A stretch of 20,210 nt of DNA from Bacteroidales bacterium UBA2287 (GTDB lineage Bacteria; Bacteroidota; Bacteroidia; Bacteroidales; Tenuifilaceae). This document shows, one piece after another, positions 15,954-20,210 of this stretch. Positions within the stretch are counted from its first letter, which is position 1, and each line of letters begins with the position of its first letter. Under the pieces are notes generated by a model, which saw only the letters and a list, made by a program, of their open reading frames with translations, did not search any database and had not been told where the DNA came from. The stretch spans positions 1 through 20,210 of the forward strand of contig DDWL01000069.1 in the NCBI GenBank assembly GCA_002345675.1, read 5' to 3'. The position numbers and the translations under genes were made by a program.

Positions 15954-17288
15954 CTAATTCTTTCGCGCCCTAATTATGGCGTTCACTTCGCCTTTACCAA
16001 GGCGAATATAGTCGAGCAATGGTAAATTTGCTGGGCAAACAAAACTGCACGAACCGCACTCCATGCAGTCGAGCACTTTTTCAGCCTCAAGTCTGTCGAA
16101 AATTTTACGTTGCGATAAGCGGTTAAGTAGGAATGGCTCAAGTCCCATAGGACAAACCGAAACACACTTGGCACAACGAATGCAAGCTGGTTTTTCGGGT
16201 ACTCGCTTGGCTTCCTTTTCGGGAAAAGAAATAACGCCCGAAGTTCCCTTAGTTACTGGAGCATCGATAGTGTTGAGCGCTTTGCCCATCATTGGACCAC
16301 CATTAACAACTTTGCCAGTGTCGGTTGGAAGGCCACCAGCTGCTTCGATTAGCTGCGAAATGGGAGTTCCAATGCGAACCATAAAGTTGCCCGTTTTAGG
16401 CAAACTCTTTCCGGTAATGGTTACAACCCTTTCGATTAATGGTTTATTTTTTTGAACAGCATCGTAAACGGCAACTGCGGTTCCAACATTGTGAACAACA
16501 GTTCCCACGTCGATTGGAAGGCCACCCGATGGGACTTCGCGGTTAATTAGCGCTTTAATCAGTTGCTTTTCGCCTCCCTGTGGGTACTTTACTTTTAGTC
16601 CTTGTACTTCAATTCCTTTGTATTCTGAAGCAATTTTAATAAGATATGAAATGGCATCGGGCTTATTGTTCTCAATACCAATTATAGCATGCTCTACGCC
16701 AAGGGCTTTTTTTAGTATTTCAATACCAACCATTAGTTCGTGTGCTTTTTCGAGCATTAATCGATGGTCGGATGTTAGGTAAGGCTCGCACTCAACACCA
16801 TTAATTATAAGCACATCGGCTTTTTTTCCCTTTGGAATTGAAAGTTTAACGTGCGAAGGAAAAGTTGCGCCTCCTAATCCAACAACCCCAGCAGCGCTTA
16901 CCTTGGCAATAATTTCTTCTGTGGTGAAGGAGAACTCTTTTTTTAACTCGAGACTACGGTCAATTTCGGGAAGCCACTCATCGCCTTCAACGGTAATAGT
17001 AATTGCTGGCTTTTTATAGCCAGTTGAGTCGAGTACTGCGTCGAGCGACGCAACAGTTCCCGAAACCGAGGAATGAATATTGGCCGAAACGAATCCCGAA
17101 CTCTTGGCAATTACCTGACCAACTAAAACCTTATCGCCTTTGGCCACAGTTGCTGCCGCAGGCGCTCCAATATGCTGCGAAATGGGAATTACAACCTGTT
17201 TGGGTAAGGGTAAGTTTTCGATGGCCGCATTGGCCGAGAACTTATTTTCGGGGGGATGAACCCCTCCTTTTGTGAATGTTTTTAACAT
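15954..17288 (-). CDS. rnfC: Rnf complex NADH-binding iron-sulfur subunit RnfC
   Basis: A 444-residue cytoplasmic subunit, homologous to the NADH-binding subunit of complex I. It is where NAD+/NADH and FMN are expected to bind. The N-terminal domain opens with FTKGGVHPPENK, and the glycine-rich FMN/NADH segment VGLGGATFPSHVK is at 136-148. The C-terminal part has two [4Fe-4S] motifs: Cys369, 372, 375 and 379 (CIRCAKCVSVCP), and Cys408, 411, 414 and 418 (CMECGSCSFVCP). It ends soon after the second cluster, without the long repetitive tail of the E. coli RsxC. It sits 31 bases after rnfB in the operon. Confidence 0.96.
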   Translation of the reverse strand: MLKTFTKGGVHPPENKFSANAAIENLPLPKQVVIPISQHIGAPAAATVAKGDKVLVGQVIAKSSGFVSANIHSSVSGTVASLDAVLDSTGYKKPAITITVEGDEWLPEIDRSLELKKEFSFTTEEIIAKVSAAGVVGLGGATFPSHVKLSIPKGKKADVLIINGVECEPYLTSDHRLMLEKAHELMVGIEILKKALGVEHAIIGIENNKPDAISYLIKIASEYKGIEVQGLKVKYPQGGEKQLIKALINREVPSGGLPIDVGTVVHNVGTAVAVYDAVQKNKPLIERVVTITGKSLPKTGNFMVRIGTPISQLIEAAGGLPTDTGKVVNGGPMMGKALNTIDAPVTKGTSGVISFPEKEAKRVPEKPACIRCAKCVSVCPMGLEPFLLNRLSQRKIFDRLEAEKVLDCMECGSCSFVCPANLPLLDYIRLGKGEVNAIIRARKN

Positions 17289-17319
17289 ATTCAGCGGTAT
17301 TGAATATCGAATGTCTTTA

Positions 17320-18189
17320 CTATTCAGTTTTTTCAGGTTGAACTTCTACTTCAACCTTTGGCTTACGAGGAGGAAAGTGTAGTTCCAAAATTGCATTGGT
17401 GGGGCAATCCTCAACGCACTTGCGACAAAGTTTACACTTTAAATAATCGATATAAGCTAAGTTGTTCTCCATTGTAATGGCATCGTGAGGGCAAACCTTA
17501 ACGCACTTTCCGCAGCCAATACATGCAACTGCGCAGCTCTTTTTGGCAACTCCGCCCTTTTCCTTATTAATACACGAAACAAAAATGCGCTTGCCCTTAG
17601 GATCTTTTTTCCTCATTTCAATAATAAACTTGGGACAAGCTTTAACACAAGCTCCGCAAGCGGTACATTTCTCGTCGCTAATAACAGGTAAACCAGTTGT
17701 TTCGTCAATATAAATGGCATCGAACTTACAAACCACAACACAATCGCCTAAGCCCAAGCAGCCAAACTGGCAACCAGTATCGCCACTAAAAAGGGTAGTT
17801 GCAATTTTGCACGACTGTGCTCCATCGTAGGTACTAGTACGAGACCTATGCTCGGGCGAGCCCGAACAGCGAACAACAGCAATCATAGGATCCTGGGCTA
17901 TGGCTTCTTTTCCAAGAACCTTGGCTGCAGCAGCAAAGGTTTCGTTTCCGCCTGGTGGGCAAAACATGGTGCTTATATCGTCTGCCTTAACAAATGCATC
18001 GGCAAACCCTCGGCAACCAGGAAAGCCGCAACCGCCACAGTTTGCACCAGGAAGCACTGCTTCAACTTCGTCGATTCGTGGATCCTCAAAAACCTTAAAT
18101 TTTTGAGCAACGAAATACAGTATAATTGCCGAAACTACTCCTAGTGCGCTCAGCATTAATACGGTGTAAAGAATAATGGAATAACTCAT
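17320..18189 (-). CDS. rnfB: Rnf complex ferredoxin-like subunit RnfB, 24-cysteine form
   Basis: A 289-residue protein with one N-terminal membrane anchor (about 4-28) and a cysteine-rich cytoplasmic part that should accept electrons from ferredoxin. The Fe-S domain starts with Cys51, 54, 59 and 77 (GANCGGCGFPGCRGFADAF). Further cysteines are 108, 127, 140, 144, 150, 154; then 175, 178, 181, 185; then 206, 219, 223, 226, 229, 233; then 252, 255, 258, 262. The total is 24, enough for six [4Fe-4S] clusters, against three in the short E. coli type. This longer form is usual for energy-conserving Rnf complexes of anaerobes. The C-terminal tail (271-289) is rich in Pro, Val and Glu. It begins 10 bases after rseC. 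Confidence 0.95.
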   Translation of the reverse strand: MSYSIILYTVLMLSALGVVSAIILYFVAQKFKVFEDPRIDEVEAVLPGANCGGCGFPGCRGFADAFVKADDISTMFCPPGGNETFAAAAKVLGKEAIAQDPMIAVVRCSGSPEHRSRTSTYDGAQSCKIATTLFSGDTGCQFGCLGLGDCVVVCKFDAIYIDETTGLPVISDEKCTACGACVKACPKFIIEMRKKDPKGKRIFVSCINKEKGGVAKKSCAVACIGCGKCVKVCPHDAITMENNLAYIDYLKCKLCRKCVEDCPTNAILELHFPPRKPKVEVEVQPEKTE

Positions 18190-18199
18190 GCTATTCGGA

Positions 18200-18622
18200 T
18201 TAAATTTTCTGTATATCGAAATTGATTTTTTTTGAAATATTCCCTCTAAAGTAGTATACTAAAAAGTAGTAAGGCACTAGTACCAAAAGAGCCAACAACC
18301 CCGACAATCCCTCACTAGTGCCAAATTGCGTAAGGGCAATAAGAACTGCAATAACAAAAATAAAAGGTAAAATGTAGGCAACAAAAAGAGCCCAAAAGCC
18401 CATCGATTGCTGCATTATAACCTTAACCGTTTCGCCAACTATATAATTATGGTTTGACCTGTGTACCACTATAAACTTTTCATTGTCGCTATCGACACCG
18501 CAAACGGCTTGAGCTTGGCAGCCCGCACATGACGATTGTGGCTGAATGGCAACTTTTATGTCGTTCAGTGTTATTTCTTGAACCCTTCCTAAGTGCTCAA
18601 CAGTTTTTGCCAACGATGCCAT
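18200..18622 (-). CDS. rseC: RseC/SoxR-reducing-system family membrane protein
   Basis: A 140-residue RseC/MucC-family protein. The N-terminal soluble part has a cysteine cluster, SSCAGCQAQAVC (Cys32, 35 and 41), followed by two transmembrane helices (about 76-99 and 105-125) and a short basic tail. In E. coli the Rsx/Rnf complex and RseC together help to re-reduce SoxR. In Bacteroidota the gene is commonly the first of the rnf operon, as here, where it starts only 10 bases ahead of rnfB. Its exact function in this group is not established; assembly or tuning of Rnf is an inference from position. The operon's promoter box lies just upstream of its ATG. Confidence 0.9.
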   Translation of the reverse strand: MASLAKTVEHLGRVQEITLNDIKVAIQPQSSCAGCQAQAVCGVDSDNEKFIVVHRSNHNYIVGETVKVIMQQSMGFWALFVAYILPFIFVIAVLIALTQFGTSEGLSGLLALLVLVPYYFLVYYFRGNISKKINFDIQKI

Positions 18623-18643
18623 ACCTTTATTATAAATCGACTA

Positions 18644-18651
18644 CAAAAATA
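18644..18651 (-). promoter_or_regulatory. -7 promoter box of the rseC-rnf operon
   Basis: The minus strand reads TATTTTTG, an exact match to the Bacteroidota -7 consensus TAnnTTTG, 21 bases before the rseC ATG. No good TTG -33 element was found at the usual distance, so the call rests on the -7 box and its position. Confidence 0.5.
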
Positions 18652-18799
18652 AATTTCTTTACATACCGATATGCCTTGATGCACCAGAAACTCTATAATT
18701 TAGTTTGATTTTAAATAAGAATCATTCTTTTTTTTATTGCCATTGAGCGAATAATTGAACATTTGAACTCAAATTGATGTTATTTATAATAAATATTTT

Positions 18800-19321
18800 A
18801 TGCTAACAATTCTTAAAAAAACAGCAATTTTCTTTTTTATTGGAATAATTGTATTGAGTTGTTCTCAAAAAAAAGACATTAAATCAGAACCCAAAGTTCC
18901 CATTGTCGATTTCGAAGGGTTACAACCAATTCTTAACTTAAAAAACGACACAACTTATGTTGTAAACTTTTGGGCAACTTGGTGTACGCCTTGCGTAAAG
19001 GAAATACCCTACCTCGAAACAATTAACGGCGAATATTCAAACAAAAAGGTTAAAGTAATTCTTATAAACCTCGACTTTCCGAACCACTACGAAACAAGGC
19101 TACTGCCTTTTATTGCTGAAAAGAAATTAAAATCGAAGGTTATAATGCTCGACGACCCCAATGCTAATAGTTGGATAAATTTGGTTAACCCCAATTGGAG
19201 CGGATCGATTCCTGCTACCCTTATTTACAATAAAAAAGAGCGAAGGTTTTTCGAAAAGGCCTTTGAACTCGATGAACTTAAACAAATTGTTGACGAAATG
19301 CTATTACTTAATAACAACTAA
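18800..19321 (+). CDS. TlpA-like thioredoxin-fold lipoprotein
   Basis: A 173-residue envelope protein. Residues 1-20 form a lipoprotein signal with lipobox VLSC (Cys21). The mature part is a TlpA/ResA-like thioredoxin fold with the active site WATWCTPC (Cys62 and Cys65) and the cis-proline loop GSIPAT (Pro138). It should reduce or shuffle disulfides outside the cytoplasmic membrane. The next gene, 14 bases downstream, is another redoxin, so the two are probably co-transcribed. The gene is divergent from the rseC-rnf operon across a 177-bp intergenic region. The partner reductant and substrate are unknown; a role in cytochrome c maturation is possible, but nothing nearby supports it. Confidence 0.9.
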   Translation: MLTILKKTAIFFFIGIIVLSCSQKKDIKSEPKVPIVDFEGLQPILNLKNDTTYVVNFWATWCTPCVKEIPYLETINGEYSNKKVKVILINLDFPNHYETRLLPFIAEKKLKSKVIMLDDPNANSWINLVNPNWSGSIPATLIYNKKERRFFEKAFELDELKQIVDEMLLLNNN

Positions 19322-19335
19322 ATACAACTAAAACT

Positions 19336-19938
19336 ATGAAGAAAACAATGCTTACCCTATCGCTTGTTATTGTAACGGTAACTTTAACCTTTTCGCAGGG
19401 TTATAAGATTGGCGACAAAGTGGCCGATTTTAAACTAAAAAATATTGATGGCAAAATGGTTTCCCTTGCCGACTTTAAGGATGCAAAGGGTTACGTAGTA
19501 ATTTTTACATGCAACCATTGCCCTTACGCAATTGCCTACGAGGATCGAATTATTGCTTTGCACAACAAGTACGCTTCGAAGGGCTACCCTGTTGTGGCTA
19601 TTAATCCTAACGACCCAGCAGCTCAACCTCAAGACAGCTACGAAAAAATGATTGAACGAGCCAACGAGAAGAAATTCCCATTTGTTTACCTTTTCGACGA
19701 GGGGCAAAAGGTTTATCCGGTTTTCGGCGCAACCCGCACACCTCATGTTTACCTTGTAAACAAAAAAGGGAAGGACATGGTTGTTGAGTATATTGGCACA
19801 ATTGACGACAACTACAAGGAAGCCAAAGAGGTAAAAGAAACCTACCTTACCAATGCCATTGATGCATTAATTGCTGGCAAAAAATTAGCAGTTACCGAAA
19901 CCAAAGCCATTGGCTGCTCCATTAAAGTGAAGAAGTAA
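19336..19938 (+). CDS. Secreted AhpC/TSA-family redoxin
   Basis: A 200-residue thioredoxin-fold protein with an N-terminal Sec signal (1-21, ending LTFSQG). It has the redoxin opening GDKVADFKLKNIDGK, an active-site-like pair in FTCNHCPYA (Cys59 and Cys62) and a cis-proline segment TRTPHVYL (Pro136). The C-terminal AIGCSIK motif with a further Cys (194) is shared by a recognisable subgroup of thioredoxin family proteins. The active site differs from both thioredoxin (WCxPC) and peroxiredoxin (PxxxTxxC), so the reaction is not certain; a periplasmic thiol oxidoreductase or thiol peroxidase is likely. It is second in a two-gene unit with the TlpA-like lipoprotein and is followed by a strong terminator. 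Confidence 0.88.
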   Translation: MKKTMLTLSLVIVTVTLTFSQGYKIGDKVADFKLKNIDGKMVSLADFKDAKGYVVIFTCNHCPYAIAYEDRIIALHNKYASKGYPVVAINPNDPAAQPQDSYEKMIERANEKKFPFVYLFDEGQKVYPVFGATRTPHVYLVNKKGKDMVVEYIGTIDDNYKEAKEVKETYLTNAIDALIAGKKLAVTETKAIGCSIKVKK

Positions 19939-19961
19939 AAGTAATTTAGTTGGCAATAAAA

Positions 19962-19997
19962 AAACGGAGTGGTTTTTAACTGCTCCGTTTCTTTTTT
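19962..19997 (+). terminator. Rho-independent terminator of the tlpA-like/redoxin unit
   Basis: A perfect stem AAACGGAG (19962-19969) / CTCCGTTT (19983-19990) with a 13-base loop, followed by C and six T. It begins 24 bases after the redoxin stop codon. The preceding A run would also give a T tract on the other strand. Confidence 0.85.
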
Positions 19998-20020
19998 GAA
20001 TAGAACCCACAAAAGATTAT

Positions 20021-20131
20021 CTAACCACAGTGAGCGCAGAGAAAAACTTGAGAATTACTCAGAGTGTGCCTTTTTTGCTGAGCAAGTCGAAGCACTGTCA
20101 TGCACTGAGTAATAGAAAAAACTCTGTGGTT
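20021..20131. repeat. Composite palindromic intergenic repeat
   Basis: Nested inverted repeats: AACCACAG (20023-20030) with CTGTGGTT (20124-20131), ATTACTCAG (20054-20062) with CTGAGTAAT (20105-20113), and TTGCT-G-AGCAA (20075-20085). The outer ends resemble the repeat near the left edge. The minus strand of the core reads GTGCTTCGACTTGCTCAGC, close to the 'cttcgac..gctcag' strings often seen between bacterial genes. No coding frame fits. Confidence 0.5.
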
Positions 20132-20165
20132 CATCAAAATGAGAAATACAATACCCCCCAATCCG

Positions 20166-20173
20166 TATTTTTG
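20166..20173 (+). promoter_or_regulatory. -7 promoter box upstream of the gene at the right edge
   Basis: TATTTTTG matches the Bacteroidota -7 consensus TAnnTTTG exactly and stands 8 bases before an ATG at 20182. No -33 TTG is visible at the expected distance. The predicted transcript would have almost no leader. Confidence 0.4.
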
Positions 20174-20181
20174 CTTTGCCA

Positions 20182-20210
20182 ATGAACCATGTTTCCCCCC
20201 TTCTTGAAGG
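20182..20210 (+). CDS. Start of an unidentified gene, cut by the window edge
   Basis: An ATG after the TATTTTTG box opens a frame reading MNHVSPLLE up to the end of the window. Nine codons are too few to name a product. The support is the promoter-like box and the lack of any other feature after the repeat. The frame could still prove non-coding. Confidence 0.35.

Noticed and set aside
16063..16455. 130-codon plus-strand frame antisense to rnfC
   Set aside because: It is opposite well-conserved rnfC sequence, with no domain, promoter or start context of its own.
1..20210. CRISPR array, tRNA or rRNA, transposase, integrase or phage genes
   Set aside because: I looked for regular spaced repeats, cloverleaf arms and typical protein motifs on both strands and saw none.

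Overview
The window reads as chromosomal DNA from a member of the Bacteroidota, most likely Bacteroidales or a close relative, with an anaerobic or facultative lifestyle. This rests on a MutS2 with a C-terminal Smr domain, a hybrid-two-component-type periplasmic sensor (Reg_prop propellers plus Y_Y_Y domain), an rseC-rnfBCDGEA gene order, AT-rich intergenic DNA, -7 boxes of the Bacteroidota type TAnnTTTG, and little use of Shine-Dalgarno sites. The genus cannot be told from the sequence.

Layout. Positions 1-718 hold no convincing gene. They contain a CACAAAG-rich dispersed-type repeat (111-200) and a large nested inverted-repeat element (282-545). On the minus strand follow mutS2 (719-3208) and, behind its own terminator, a double-domain M16 metallopeptidase lipoprotein (3396-6326). 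On the plus strand are a 1153-residue propeller sensor whose output domain is a SpoIIE-type PP2C phosphatase (6602-10063, with a terminator) and a long-chain acyl-CoA synthetase (10228-12018). The synthetase converges, with a 9-bp overlap, on a minus-strand LpxL/HtrB-type acyltransferase (12010-12882).

Positions 13055-18622 (minus) are a complete Rnf operon in the order rseC-rnfB-C-D-G-E-A, closed by a strong hairpin at 12999-13029 and preceded by a TATTTTTG promoter box. Rnf couples electron transfer between reduced ferredoxin and NAD+ to ion movement across the inner membrane, and RseC is its usual companion. Divergent from it is a two-gene unit for envelope thiol-redox proteins: a TlpA-like lipoprotein (18800-19321) and an AhpC/TSA-like protein (19336-19938), ending in a clear terminator. 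A composite intergenic repeat (20021-20131) follows, then the first nine codons of a gene that runs off the window.

Functionally the window is mostly housekeeping: genome or ribosome maintenance, lipid activation and acylation, membrane energy conservation and envelope redox. I see no phage, transposase, CRISPR, tRNA or rRNA, and no clear novel multi-gene system. The most unusual items are the nested inverted-repeat element near the left edge, the sensor-PP2C chimera, and a transcription terminator placed inside the conserved C-terminal codons of an opposing gene.
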